Below, piece by piece: positions 9,127 through 18,414 of a DNA stretch of 64,000 nt (its first letter is position 1; every line of letters begins with the position of its first letter). The stretch is from Desulfovibrio cuneatus DSM 11391. Lineage in GTDB: Bacteria; Desulfobacterota; Desulfovibrionia; Desulfovibrionales; Desulfovibrionaceae. The stretch spans positions 1 to 64,000 of the forward strand of contig NZ_AUCY01000011.1 of the NCBI RefSeq assembly GCF_000430005.1. The letters are read 5' to 3'. Position numbers and translations under genes: made by a program. A model generated the notes under the pieces. It searched no databases. It saw only the letters and a list, made by a program, of their open reading frames with translations, and was not told where the DNA came from.

Positions 9127-9444
9127 GTATACTTACGAAGGCAAACAGTAAGAACCCCCACAGCCCCAAAAAATAGCAACGCATACCGAATTTTTTTCTT
9201 GCGCTTTACCGCCTGTGGGCTTACCTACTGTGTGGTAGTTTGAAAGGGAAAACTTGAGTTCCCGGCTTTTTTGTTCCCAGGCTCTGTCTGTTGCGCTTGC
9301 CCCACCGCTTTTTGCAAACGAATTTTGTCTGTGTGCACTCGCAGCCCTTGCTTGGGGCAGAACACAAAAACCGCTTACATCGAGCTTCCTGTATTATAAC
9401 AGCGGAATTTTGTATTCCTCATAAACGGTACTGGACACAAACGT
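9127..9444. other. Upstream region of typA
   Basis: About 320 bp without a gene. A TATTAT at 9392-9397 could be a -10, but no good -35 is at standard distance. I see nothing else that I can support. Confidence 0.35.
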
Positions 9445-11283
9445 ATGACGCAATTGCAGCACAATGACAAGATTCGGAATATCGCCATTATAGCCCACGT
9501 AGACCACGGCAAAACCACTCTGGTGGATGCCATGTTCCGACAAAGCGGTGTTTTCCGGGAAGGCCAGGCAGTGCAGGAACGCATTATGGACCGCGGCGAC
9601 ATTGAACGTGAGCGGGGCATTACCATTTCTGCCAAAAACTGTGCTGTTACTTGGCACGACATTAAAATTAATATATTGGACACCCCTGGCCACTCCGACT
9701 TTGGTGGCGAGGTGGAACGCGCCCTTTCCATGGTTTCCGGCGCTATTTTGCTGGTGGACGCTTCCGAAGGCCCGCTGCCGCAAACCCGTTTTGTTCTTGG
9801 CAAAACCCTGGAAGCAGGCTTGCCCATTATTGTGGTGGTGAACAAGGTAGACCGCAAGGACGCCCGCCCCGCAGAAGTACTGAACGAAGTATACGACCTG
9901 TTTATTGACCTGGGCGCTTCTGAAGACCAACTGGATTTTCCCGTACTGTTTGCCATTGGCCGTGAAGGCATTGCCATGAAAACAGCGGAAGAACGCAGCA
10001 CAGATCTTTCCATTTTGTTTGAATCCATCCTTGAGAACATTCCTGGTCCGGAATACAACGATGAAGAACCCTTCCACATGCTTGTTTCCGACCTGGACTA
10101 TTCCGACTACCTGGGCCGCCTTGCGGTGGGCCGTGTTGCCCACGGCCACCTGAGCATGGGGCAAACCCTTACTCGCATGGACGAAGACGGCGAAGCAAAA
10201 CCCGCTCGCGTGAACAAAATTCAGTTGTATCAGGGTATTGAGCTGGTGGAAGTGCAGGAAGTTGGCCCTGGCGACATTGTGGTGCTCGCCGGACTGGAAG
10301 ATGTGACCATTGGCGACACCCTGTGTACCAGAGAAGCCTTGCGCACCTTGCCCCGCATTCGGGTGGACGCCCCTACGGTGTCCATGTCCTTTTCCATCAA
10401 CTCTTCCCCCCTTGCCGGGCAGGAAGGGAAAATTGTACAGTCCCGTAACATTCGCGACCGTCTGTTCCGCGAAATGCAACGTAACGTGGCCGTGCAGGTG
10501 GAAGATACCGCCACGGGCGACAGCTTTGTGGTGAAAGGCCGTGGTGAACTGCAACTTGCTATTCTTATTGAAGAAATGCGCCGCGAAGGCTATGAACTTA
10601 GCGTGAGCCGCCCCAAGGTTATTACCCGCGTGGTGGATGGCCAATTGCAAGAACCCATTGAAAACGTGCTTATTGACTGCGACGAAGCCTTCATGGGCGT
10701 AGTGACGGAAAAAGTGACCCTGCGCAAGGGCCGCATGACAAGCTTGCACAACAACGGTTCTGGCCGTATACGCATGGAATTTTCCGTGCCTTCCCGTGGG
10801 CTTATTGGCTACCGCGACGAATTCCTGACCGACACCAAAGGCACTGGCATTATGAACTCCTACCTTGATGGGTATGAGCCATACCGTGGTGATTTCCCTG
10901 TGCGTTTTACAGGTTCCTTGGTGGCAGACCGCGCTGGCACGGCTGTGGCGTATGGCCTGTTTAACCTGGAGCCACGCGGCGAAATGTTTGTGGTGCCGGG
11001 CCAGCCCATGTATGAAGGCCTTGTTATTGGTGAACACAACCGTAGCAACGACATTGACGTAAACCCCAGCAAAGAAAAGAAGCTGAGCAACATGCGCGCT
11101 TCCGGCAAGGATGAACACATTATCCTTACCCCGGTGCGCCCCATGACCCTGGAACGGGCCCTGCACTTTTTGGAAGACGACGAACTGGTGGAAGTGACCC
11201 CCAAGTCTATTCGCATACGTAAAGTGATACTGAGTGCCCAAAAGCGCCACCAGGTTATCGGCGCAAAAAAGAAAGAAGCGTAA
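9445..11283 (+). CDS. typA: Ribosome-associated GTPase TypA/BipA
   Basis: This 612-aa translational GTPase binds the ribosome and affects growth under stress and 50S assembly. The G motifs are complete: AHVDHGKT (G1, near residue 19), RGITI (G2), DTPGH (G3) and NKVD (G4). Domains II, III and V follow, and the BipA C-terminal domain contains NNGSGRIRMEF and the basic end QKRHQVIGAKKKEA. The length is usual. It appears monocistronic. Its TAA is followed with no gap by a family C repeat. Confidence 0.97.
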   Translation: MTQLQHNDKIRNIAIIAHVDHGKTTLVDAMFRQSGVFREGQAVQERIMDRGDIERERGITISAKNCAVTWHDIKINILDTPGHSDFGGEVERALSMVSGAILLVDASEGPLPQTRFVLGKTLEAGLPIIVVVNKVDRKDARPAEVLNEVYDLFIDLGASEDQLDFPVLFAIGREGIAMKTAEERSTDLSILFESILENIPGPEYNDEEPFHMLVSDLDYSDYLGRLAVGRVAHGHLSMGQTLTRMDEDGEAKPARVNKIQLYQGIELVEVQEVGPGDIVVLAGLEDVTIGDTLCTREALRTLPRIRVDAPTVSMSFSINSSPLAGQEGKIVQSRNIRDRLFREMQRNVAVQVEDTATGDSFVVKGRGELQLAILIEEMRREGYELSVSRPKVITRVVDGQLQEPIENVLIDCDEAFMGVVTEKVTLRKGRMTSLHNNGSGRIRMEFSVPSRGLIGYRDEFLTDTKGTGIMNSYLDGYEPYRGDFPVRFTGSLVADRAGTAVAYGLFNLEPRGEMFVVPGQPMYEGLVIGEHNRSNDIDVNPSKEKKLSNMRASGKDEHIILTPVRPMTLERALHFLEDDELVEVTPKSIRIRKVILSAQKRHQVIGAKKKEA

Positions 11284-11590
11284 GGAAACGCTGATTTATT
11301 CCGTTTGGTGGCGTTATATCCCTTAAGCCGACGGCAGTCGCGAGCGTTAGCGAGCCATGAAGCGAGGGCGAAGGGTGCGGGTGGCTTTGCTGCCCGCACA
11401 TCTCCACGAAGCCTGAGCGGATAAAGGAAACAGTCGAGGACAGAAGAGTTGACTCGGCCCTTCCTGGGCCTCGGCCTTCGGCTCCTGCCCTACGGGCAGT
11501 TCCCAATTCCGCTTTCCTGCGGAATTGTCACTCCTGCTTCAAAAAAAGCTTGCGCCTTGCCAAACGAAATAACTGCGCGTTTCCAAACTG
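11284..11590 (+). repeat. Composite repeat: family C ends enclosing a family B hairpin element
   Basis: The segment begins directly after the typA stop with GGAAACGCTGATTTATTCCG. It ends, on the opposite strand, with GAAACGCGCAGTTATTTCG and TTTGGCAAGGCGCAAG. Between these ends lies a family B unit: the CGGCAGTCGCGAGCG hairpin at about 11329-11355 and a TTT-loop hairpin with stem GTGCGGGTGGC/GCTGCCCGCAC at 11375-11399. GAGGACAGAAGAG beyond it matches the inside of the 44055-44197 element. It looks like a mobile element carrying another repeat. Confidence 0.7.
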
Positions 11591-11650
11591 CTAATTAATC
11601 ACTGCGTCCCTAATTCTGCTGTGCGGTAGTAAACCGCTGCTGGCTTCAAA

Positions 11651-11690
11651 CAACAACGCCCGGTTCTTTATGAGCCGGGCGTTGTTGTTT
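11651..11690. terminator. Bidirectional terminator between typA and comEC
   Basis: CAACAACGCCCGG and CCGGGCGTTGTTG form a perfect 13-bp stem, followed by TTTTG on the plus strand. The reverse strand reads TTTG after the stem, so it may serve both converging genes. Confidence 0.85.
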
Positions 11691-11751
11691 TGTGTGGTTT
11701 GAGACCATTGCATAGCTCTTCCGAAAACTGGCAATGACTGCTTTTTTACTA

Positions 11752-14547
11752 TCAGTTGAACAGGGCGTTACGGAACGTGTTGGCGGGAGTGGTGTGCTCC
11801 TGCCGTGTTGTGGTTACCACTGGTGCTGTGGTGGGGGCTGTAAAATGCAGGCCAATGGCTCCGGTCTTGGCCGTGGCGTATAGGGGAATATGCATCTCTT
11901 GCAGCACATCACTGATGGTTCGGTGGGCAAATTGCCCGCTGGGCACGTGGCGCGCGCTGACCAGGGCAAAACGGGGGCTTGCCGCAGCATACAGGGCCGG
12001 GGCCAGGGCTGAACCTGCCCCGTGGTGGGGTAGCACCAGGGCCTGGGCGCGCACGGGGTTTGTGCTGGCAATGGTGTCCAGTTCCTGGGTACTTAAATCG
12101 CCGCACAGCAGCACCAGCCCGGTGCCTTCCCACACAAGGCGCAAGGCAAGGGAACGGTCATTGCGTCCATTTTTTGAAGAAGGGGTTGTGGTGGTGCCTT
12201 CCGGCCACAGCACTTCAAGCCCAAGGCCAGGGGCCAGGGGAATGAAGTTCCCTTTGCTGACCTCTACCGGGGAAAGGCCGCTGTACCTGAGTGCCGCATC
12301 GTAGTGTACTTGCAGGTACGAGTTGGGGGCATCGTCTGTTTTCAAAAAGCGGCCTACCTGAAAGTGTTGCAGCAGGTACACCAACCCACCAAGGTGGTCG
12401 GCGTCGGCATGGGTGTTAATAACGGCGTCCAGCCGGGGCAGCGCTGCATAGGTTAAAACAGGGGCCACAATTTGCTTGCCCTGGTCAAAACCGGTGGAAA
12501 AGCGGATACCGCCATCAATAAGGGCACGGCCTGAAGCTTGGGGCAGGTGCCATTCTATCAGTGCAGCTTGGGCGTGACCCACATCAAGCAGGGTAAACTG
12601 TACCCCGGTAGGACGTTGGCTTAGGGGCAGTAAAACTCCGGCAAGGCACAGAGTGAAGCCAGCAGCCGCAAGGAGGACAAGGCGGGGGGGGGCATACTTG
12701 CCCGCACGGGTACGTTCTTGCTGCGCGCCCGGTTGAGGCGCATGCACTATGGTTGCGCGGGGGCGTAACACCCACGCGAAAAGGAGAAAAGGCAGGCTGG
12801 CACACAGCGCCCACCATCCGGCAATAAACAGCCAGTGTGGCCGGGGAAGGAGCGGTGCCCACAGCACCCCGGCGTTGTCCATGCGTTCCAGTAAGGCCAG
12901 CAGCCAGGTGCAGGGCAGGCTGGCAAGGTGCAGGCAAAAGGTAGCCACCCCACTCAGGCCCAAGGCGGTGGCAGCCAGCCCGGCAAAGGCCAGGGGCATA
13001 ATAAGGGTGCCCAGCAGGGGCAGCCATATAAGATTCAGGGGCAACCACACCCCGGCAGAGCCAAAGGTGGCAATAAGCACCGGGGCCATTACTAACTGAA
13101 TGGTGCAGGTGGTGAACAGCAAGTAAAAGGCCCATTTACCTACGCTTTGTAGGCCAGAATCATGGTTTTTACGTAAGCCCTGCTGTGGGAACAGGCGGTT
13201 TGCCACGGCTTGGCCAAGGGGCAGGTACAAGGCAATGGCAGCAATGCTCAGGGCGGAAAGCTGTAAGCTGGAAGCAAACAGGGCCAATGGGTTCCATAAT
13301 GCGATGCCTGCCAGGGCCAGGAGCAGGCCGTCGTAAAGGCAGGCCGGGCGGCGCAGCAAAAACAGGGCACCCAACCCCACAAACATGCAAAAGGCCCGCA
13401 ACAGAGAAAGGGGTGCCCCCCCAAGCCATAAGTAAAGCAGGGCAACCGGCAGGCCAAGAAGCAGGCTGAGTACCGGGCGCGGGAGCCACAGGTATATTCG
13501 TGGGGCTACGTGGGCAATGGCCCTGACTGCGCAAAAACCAAGCAGCAGGGCATAGCCAAGGTGCAGGCCGGAAAGGGCCAGGCTGTGGGCCAGGGTAGAT
13601 TGATTGATGCGCTCGGTATGTTCCGGGGCAATAAAGGAGCGGTCGCCAAAGAGCAAGGCAGGCAGCAGTGTGGCACCGGGCAGTAGGGGGGGGATGTCTT
13701 CTGTGGGAGTAAATTTACCGTTGAGAGTGCCCACGGTGCCTTCCGGCGCGGCAAGTGGGGCGCGTGGCAGCAGGCCCAGGGTTTGCTGCACCAACTGCTG
13801 GCGCAGGCGACTGGTGGTGTTTGGCTGGCCTGTTACCTGCACTATGGCCTTGGCAGAAGATGTGGCCCGCAGCCACACATTTTGGTCAAACCAGTAGCCT
13901 TCCGGGTTCCAGGAGTGGGGGTTGGCAAACCCGCGTATGGGGGAAAGGGTCATGGGGGCCTGCACATACTGCCCTTCCAGGGGGAGCGGTGTGGGCGCTT
14001 GCCCTGTCCATTGCACCAGGCCTGTGTAAGGTTCCTCGTGCGGGGCAGGGGGGCTGGTAGCCGCGCTCCGGGCTTTCTGGAGCGATTGTACTGGCTCTGC
14101 TGGTTCTATTGATTCTACTGGCGCAAGCTGGGTAAGAATAAGCTGCACCTTGCCTTCAGGGCGTGGAATAACCTGTTCCACCCTGCCAGTAAGGTGCAGC
14201 TTGGGGGCACTGAAGGGGTTGCGGCCCCACTGGTCAAAGTGCTCTTGCACCCACTGGGGCAGGGGTGGCTCCTGCGGGGTGCGAACGAAGGTATAGGCAG
14301 CGCCTGCACCAAACAGCATGAACATTAAAAGGGGCAGGGTGGCAAAAGCCAGCTTGCGCTGTGCCCTCTGCCATGCCTGCCACAGTACGCCACAAAGAAT
14401 AATGGCAAGGGCAAAAAACCCCTGGGCAGGAAAACGCGCCCCCACAATGCCCGCCAGGAAGGCGAAAATTCCCCACTGGCGCAGTAAAAAAGCCGGTGGC
14501 AGCAGCCGGGGGGCGGTGGTTTGGCGTGTGCGTTGCCCAAGTGCCAT
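11752..14547 (-). CDS. comEC: DNA uptake channel protein ComEC/Rec2
   Basis: This 931-aa inner-membrane protein is expected to carry single-stranded DNA through the membrane. N-terminal membrane segments (residues ~25-65) are followed by a soluble region. The multi-helix Competence domain begins around residue 300 (TLAHSLALSGLHLGYALLLG). A C-terminal metallo-beta-lactamase-like domain starts near 640 with HADADHLGG, the form of the metal motif common in ComEC. The domain set is complete. It lies 15 bases after murA in the same direction and is probably co-transcribed. No other competence gene is visible in the window. Confidence 0.93.
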   Translation of the reverse strand: MALGQRTRQTTAPRLLPPAFLLRQWGIFAFLAGIVGARFPAQGFFALAIILCGVLWQAWQRAQRKLAFATLPLLMFMLFGAGAAYTFVRTPQEPPLPQWVQEHFDQWGRNPFSAPKLHLTGRVEQVIPRPEGKVQLILTQLAPVESIEPAEPVQSLQKARSAATSPPAPHEEPYTGLVQWTGQAPTPLPLEGQYVQAPMTLSPIRGFANPHSWNPEGYWFDQNVWLRATSSAKAIVQVTGQPNTTSRLRQQLVQQTLGLLPRAPLAAPEGTVGTLNGKFTPTEDIPPLLPGATLLPALLFGDRSFIAPEHTERINQSTLAHSLALSGLHLGYALLLGFCAVRAIAHVAPRIYLWLPRPVLSLLLGLPVALLYLWLGGAPLSLLRAFCMFVGLGALFLLRRPACLYDGLLLALAGIALWNPLALFASSLQLSALSIAAIALYLPLGQAVANRLFPQQGLRKNHDSGLQSVGKWAFYLLFTTCTIQLVMAPVLIATFGSAGVWLPLNLIWLPLLGTLIMPLAFAGLAATALGLSGVATFCLHLASLPCTWLLALLERMDNAGVLWAPLLPRPHWLFIAGWWALCASLPFLLFAWVLRPRATIVHAPQPGAQQERTRAGKYAPPRLVLLAAAGFTLCLAGVLLPLSQRPTGVQFTLLDVGHAQAALIEWHLPQASGRALIDGGIRFSTGFDQGKQIVAPVLTYAALPRLDAVINTHADADHLGGLVYLLQHFQVGRFLKTDDAPNSYLQVHYDAALRYSGLSPVEVSKGNFIPLAPGLGLEVLWPEGTTTTPSSKNGRNDRSLALRLVWEGTGLVLLCGDLSTQELDTIASTNPVRAQALVLPHHGAGSALAPALYAAASPRFALVSARHVPSGQFAHRTISDVLQEMHIPLYATAKTGAIGLHFTAPTTAPVVTTTRQEHTTPANTFRNALFN

Positions 14548-14562
14548 TAACGTAGCGTTTCC

Positions 14563-15828
14563 CTACGCGTTTTCTTGCATACGGCGAATACGCGCCCCCA
14601 CCTTTTCCAGCTTTTCTTCAATGTGTTCATAACCTCTGTCCAGGTGGTAAATGCGCTGCACATGGGTTGTGCCTTGGGCCGCAAGGCCTGCAATAACAAG
14701 GCTGGCGCTTGCGCGCAGGTCGGAAGCCATTACAGGTGCCCCTGTAAGGTGCTTTACCCCGCGTATTACTGCGCGTGAACCGGCAAGGCGAATGTCTGCC
14801 CCCATGCGGGAAAGTTCCGGCACGTGCATGAAGCGGTTCTCAAAAATGGTTTCTTCTACGGTGCTGGACCCTTCCGCCAGGGTCATAAGGGTCATGATCT
14901 GGGCCTGCATGTCTGTGGGGAAGCCAGGGTAAGGGCTGGTGGTCATATCTACCCCGCGCAGGGTGCCATTGCGTCGCACGCGCACGCCCTGGTCGCATGG
15001 CTCCAGGGTAATGCCCATTTCGCCCATTTTTGCCATAACAGCGGTAAGCTCTTCCACCGGGCAGCCTTCAATAAGGCATTCCCCGCCTGTAATGGCCGCA
15101 GCAGCCAGAAAAGTGCCTGCCTCAATGCGGTCGGGCATAATGCTGTACTCTTTGCCGCGCAGGGCAGCCACACCATGAATGTGAATGGTGTCGGTGCCGT
15201 GCCCGGAAATCTTGGCCCCGCAGGCATTTAAGAAATTGGCAAGGTCTTTAATTTCCGGTTCTTTGGCGGTGTTGCGCAAAATGGTTTCCCCTTCTGCCAG
15301 GGCTGCCGCCATAATAAGGTGTTCTGTGCCGCCTACGGTAGGAAAATCAAAGGTAATGTCTGCACCGTGCAGCTTTTTGCAGTGCCCTACAATATAGCCG
15401 GAATCCAGCTCAAAGGTGGCCCCCATTTTTTCCAGGGCCTTAGTGTGCTGTTCCACCGGGCGCGCACCAATGGCACAGCCACCGGGCAAGGCTACCTTGG
15501 CCTGCCCAAGGCGGGCCAGCAAAGGGCCAAGCACCAGCACGGAAGCCCGCATGGTTTTTACCAGGTCGTAAGGTGCTTCCGGCTGCAAGGCACCCGGTAC
15601 AACGTTTACGCTGTTGCCCGTTTCCCCGGTGAATTCGGCATCGCACCCCAGCACACGCAACAGGGCGTTGGTGGTGCGAATGTCGCGCAGGCGCGGTACG
15701 TTATGGAAAGTAAGGGGGGCATCAAGCAATATGGAGGCAAAAAGAATGGGCAGGGCTGCGTTTTTGGAACCACTTACTGCAATGGTGCCGTTCAGGGGCA
15801 GGCCGCCTTCAATAACAAGTTTTTCCAT
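14563..15828 (-). CDS. murA: UDP-N-acetylglucosamine 1-carboxyvinyltransferase
   Basis: This 421-aa cytoplasmic enzyme adds enolpyruvate to UDP-GlcNAc, the first committed step of peptidoglycan synthesis. SGSKNAALP near residue 20 supplies the substrate lysine and asparagine. [15 protein letters not shown] contains the catalytic cysteine that fosfomycin alkylates, so the enzyme should be of the sensitive Cys type. The start at 15828 has AAGGAA upstream; the longer frame to 15879 is not needed. After the stop codon TAG comes GGAAACGCT, the family C end motif, before the comEC start. Confidence 0.96.
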   Translation of the reverse strand: MEKLVIEGGLPLNGTIAVSGSKNAALPILFASILLDAPLTFHNVPRLRDIRTTNALLRVLGCDAEFTGETGNSVNVVPGALQPEAPYDLVKTMRASVLVLGPLLARLGQAKVALPGGCAIGARPVEQHTKALEKMGATFELDSGYIVGHCKKLHGADITFDFPTVGGTEHLIMAAALAEGETILRNTAKEPEIKDLANFLNACGAKISGHGTDTIHIHGVAALRGKEYSIMPDRIEAGTFLAAAAITGGECLIEGCPVEELTAVMAKMGEMGITLEPCDQGVRVRRNGTLRGVDMTTSPYPGFPTDMQAQIMTLMTLAEGSSTVEETIFENRFMHVPELSRMGADIRLAGSRAVIRGVKHLTGAPVMASDLRASASLVIAGLAAQGTTHVQRIYHLDRGYEHIEEKLEKVGARIRRMQENA

Positions 15829-16021
15829 GGGGGTTCCTTCAGGAAGGGTATGTGTGGCAGTGCAGCCAGTTGGGCGCACCTGTTGTATGTATGGGTATAT
15901 TTAGGCTGGTATTTGTGCATGATTGTGGGTGCATAACCAGCGGGCACAGTAGCATAGCTTCATGTAAAACTCCAGCCTGCCGGGGTGTGTATACTTTCTT
16001 TAAAAAAATTAGGAAAATTGC

Positions 16022-16050
16022 TTGACCTTGGGTGCAAAACCAAGTAAATA
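16022..16050 (+). promoter_or_regulatory. Promoter of the tRNA-His gene
   Basis: TTGACC and TAAATA are separated by exactly 17 bases. Transcription would begin close to 16057, just before the tRNA at 16064. Confidence 0.8.
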
Positions 16051-16063
16051 CCACTTCTCGAAC

Positions 16064-16140
16064 GGCGGATGTAGCTCAGTTGGCAGAGCACCTGGTTGTG
16101 GTCCAGGTGGTTGTGGGTTCGATCCCCATCATTCGCCCCA
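16064..16140 (+). tRNA. tRNA-His (anticodon GTG)
   Basis: A full cloverleaf can be drawn. The acceptor GCGGATG pairs with CATTCGC, the D stem is GCTC/GAGC, the anticodon arm CCTGG-TTGTGGT-CCAGG has GTG at its centre, and the T arm ends in GTTCGATCC. The extra 5' G at 16064 pairs with discriminator C, as expected for histidine tRNAs, and CCA is encoded. Confidence 0.97.
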
Positions 16141-16146
16141 TATTTT

Positions 16147-16185
16147 GCGCAGCGCAGTGCCCAGGCACCGTGCTGCGCTCTTGTT
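16147..16185 (+). terminator. Terminator after tRNA-His
   Basis: GCGCAGC pairs with GCTGCGC, with inner GTGCC/GGCAC, followed by TCTTGTTTTT. Confidence 0.75.
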
Positions 16186-16260
16186 TTTAGTGGTGTTCTT
16201 TTGTAAATTACTCTCTGGCTCTTGTTTGTCCTTTCTTTCTATTGCCAACAGAGGTTCTTC

Positions 16261-17163
16261 ATGCCCCCATCCATTCCCCGCGTGGCTGCCATTCATGACC
16301 TTTCCGGCTTTGGCCGCACCTCGCTCATGGTGGTTATTCCCATTTTTTCCGCCATGGGCATTCAGGTGTGCCCCCTGCCCACGGCGGTACTTTCCACCCA
16401 CACCAGCGGGTTTGAAAACTTCCGGTTTGTGGATTTAAGCGGCCCCATGCGCGACTTTTTGCACCACTGGCAAGAGCTTGGCTTGCAGTTTGAAGCGGTG
16501 TATAGCGGTTTTTTGGGCTCCCCCGGCCAGGTGGAAACAGTGGCGGAATGTATTGACACCTGCCTGGCCCCCGGTGGGCTGGCCATGGTAGACCCGGTGC
16601 TGGGCGACAACGGCAAGCTGGACCCCACCATGAGCATGGAAATGGTGGAACGCATGCGCTGGCTGGTGGGCAAGGCCAGTTGCATTACCCCCAATTTTAC
16701 GGAAGCGGCCTTGCTGCTGGGGGAACCCTACCCCCATGAGGCACACACCCAAGCCTTGCCCAATAGCATGATAAAAGAATGGCTGTGCCGCCTTACCGAC
16801 CTTGGGCCGGACGTTGCCGTGGTAACCAGTGTGCCCCAAGGCACAGGGGCAAGCCATGCCACCGCAGTGGTGGCCTACCATAAAAGCCGCAACACCTTCT
16901 GGAAGGTGGATTGTGAATATGTGCCCGCCTTTTACCCCGGCACGGGCGACACCTTCACCAGCGTACTTACTGGGAGCCTGCTCCAGGGCGACAGCCTGCC
17001 CCTTGCCATAGACAGGGCCGTGCGCTTTGTTACCCTTGGCATTCGAGCGGCATTTGGGCACGATGCCCCCCAGCGTGAAGGCATTTTTCTGGAACGGGTG
17101 CTTTCTTCCTTGAATGCTCCGCTCACCGCCAGTTCGTATACCCTGTGGACCGATGCTTCATGA
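16261..17163 (+). CDS. Pyridoxal/pyridoxamine kinase (PdxY/PdxK-like)
   Basis: This 300-aa kinase of the ribokinase fold probably phosphorylates B6 vitamers to recycle pyridoxal phosphate. The start MPPSIPRVAAIHDLSGFGRT has the family's N-terminal vitamin-binding pattern, and PGTGDTFTSVLTG near residue 225 carries the anion hole and catalytic aspartate. AGAGG lies upstream of the start at 16261; the longer reading overlaps the tRNA leader. It overlaps murI by four bases (ATGA), so the two are translated together. The link makes sense only loosely, because MurI itself uses no PLP. Confidence 0.85.
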   Translation: MPPSIPRVAAIHDLSGFGRTSLMVVIPIFSAMGIQVCPLPTAVLSTHTSGFENFRFVDLSGPMRDFLHHWQELGLQFEAVYSGFLGSPGQVETVAECIDTCLAPGGLAMVDPVLGDNGKLDPTMSMEMVERMRWLVGKASCITPNFTEAALLLGEPYPHEAHTQALPNSMIKEWLCRLTDLGPDVAVVTSVPQGTGASHATAVVAYHKSRNTFWKVDCEYVPAFYPGTGDTFTSVLTGSLLQGDSLPLAIDRAVRFVTLGIRAAFGHDAPQREGIFLERVLSSLNAPLTASSYTLWTDAS

Positions 17164-18065
17164 ACCAGCAACCCATGCCCATGATGAATACCCTAGATAA
17201 CAAGGCCGCACAGGCCGACACTGCCCGCTGTGAACTGCCCATTGGGGTGTTTGATTCCGGCGTGGGCGGCCTTACGGTGCTTGCCGCCCTGGCGCAGCGC
17301 TTGCCCCACGAGCACCTTTTGTACCTTGGGGATACCGCCCGCCTGCCTTACGGCACGAAAAGTGTGGAAACCGTAACCCGCTATGCCTTGCAGGCCACGG
17401 CCAAGCTGGTGGAGCGACAGGTGAAAATGCTGGTGGTTGCCTGCAATACGGCCACGGCAGCGGCGTTGCCAGCTCTGCGGGCGGCCTACCCGCACATTCC
17501 AGTGCTGGGGGTGGTGGAACCAGGGGCCGCGGCAGCGGTGGCGGCTTCAACCACTGGGAATATACTGGTGCTGGCAACGGAAGCCACGGTGCAGAACCGG
17601 GCGTACCATAAGGCTATAGCGGCCTTGCGGCCTTCTGCCGAGGTGACGGGCCTTGCCTGTTCGCTATTTGTGGCACTGGTGGAAGAAGGATGGGCTGCCA
17701 GCCATGTGGTGGATGCCTATTCCGGCAGGGGCATGGCGGAAGTGGTGGCTGCGCGCTACCTTGCGCCGTTGTTTGCCGGGGCAGGGCAGAAGCCGGATTG
17801 CATTGTGCTGGGGTGTACGCATTTTCCGCCGCTGGCGGAGGCTATTCGGGCGGTTGTGGGGCCGGGGGTGGCTATTGTGGATTCAGCGGCGACCACGGCG
17901 GAGGCGGCGGCAGCGGTGCTGGGCCAGGCGGGCATTGCCCGGCAGGGCGGCGCAGGCCGGCATGTGTTTTTGACAACGGATGCGCCAGCGCGGTTTGCCA
18001 GAGTGGGGAGTATGTTTATGGCGGAGCCGATTGATGAGGCGGCGCTGGAGTTGGTGGTGCTGTAG
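17160..18065 (+). CDS. murI: Glutamate racemase
   Basis: This 301-aa enzyme converts L- to D-glutamate for peptidoglycan. The PLP-independent two-cysteine site is clear: GVFDSGVGGLTVL near residue 25, VACNTATAAALP (first catalytic Cys), and LGCTHFPPLAEA (second Cys with Thr-His). The ATG at 17160 overlaps the kinase stop; ATGs 5-6 codons later are alternatives, because the first ~20 residues are poorly conserved. A family A repeat begins 16 bases after the stop. The tail of the gene (17690-18060) is unusually rich in GCG/GGC codons. Confidence 0.94.
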   Translation: MNQQPMPMMNTLDNKAAQADTARCELPIGVFDSGVGGLTVLAALAQRLPHEHLLYLGDTARLPYGTKSVETVTRYALQATAKLVERQVKMLVVACNTATAAALPALRAAYPHIPVLGVVEPGAAAAVAASTTGNILVLATEATVQNRAYHKAIAALRPSAEVTGLACSLFVALVEEGWAASHVVDAYSGRGMAEVVAARYLAPLFAGAGQKPDCIVLGCTHFPPLAEAIRAVVGPGVAIVDSAATTAEAAAAVLGQAGIARQGGAGRHVFLTTDAPARFARVGSMFMAEPIDEAALELVVL

Positions 18066-18080
18066 CGTGTGGTGAAGAAG

Positions 18081-18236
18081 TCGGGCATGGTACGTTGGTA
18101 AAACTACCCTTTTTGCCGTATGCTTCGTTGCGGGGCAATTTTCCGGCGGGGCAGTATTTATATACAGCCCCTTGAAAAATCGCCCCGCGCCTTGCCTACG
18201 GCAAAAATTGTATCTTTTCACCAACGCCATGCCCGA
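18081..18236 (-). repeat. 156-bp palindromic element, copy 2 (family A, inverted)
   Basis: This has the same length as copy 1 at 275-430 and is inverted. The outer arms are TCGGGCATGG and CCATGCCCGA, then CGTTGGT/ACCAACG, GCCGTAGGC/GCATACGGC and GCGGGGCGA/TTGCCCCGC. Each arm differs from copy 1, but pairing is kept by matching changes on the other side. The loop region GGGGCTGTATATAAATAC...GCCCC forms its own hairpin. No clear target-site duplication was seen. Confidence 0.8.
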
Positions 18237-18245
18237 ACTCCACGT

Positions 18246-18288
18246 CCGCTCGGTATCGCCTTGCCTCCGGCAAGGTAATACCAAGCGG
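18246..18288. repeat. Long hairpin next to the family A element
   Basis: CCGCTCGGTAT pairs with ATACCAAGCGG, with inner CCTTGCC/GGCAAGG and a TCC loop. It lies at the left edge of the AT-rich restriction island. It may be a terminator for the methylase on the minus strand or part of the island boundary. Confidence 0.6.
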
Positions 18289-18414
18289 AGGCTAAGGTGG
18301 GGTGGGGATGTATACTCTAAAAATTATATTTTCGCATTCTGGTTTCAGGGGAGGACTTGGGTTAAAAAAAGAGTCTTGTAGTTCTCGCAATGACATTTAG
18401 TAGTATTTTTTTCA

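Noticed and set aside
9394-11250. 618-aa ORF opposite typA
   Set aside because: It is a shadow of typA on the opposite strand; its composition (His/Gly/Phe/Val-rich) is what the reverse of strongly biased codons gives.
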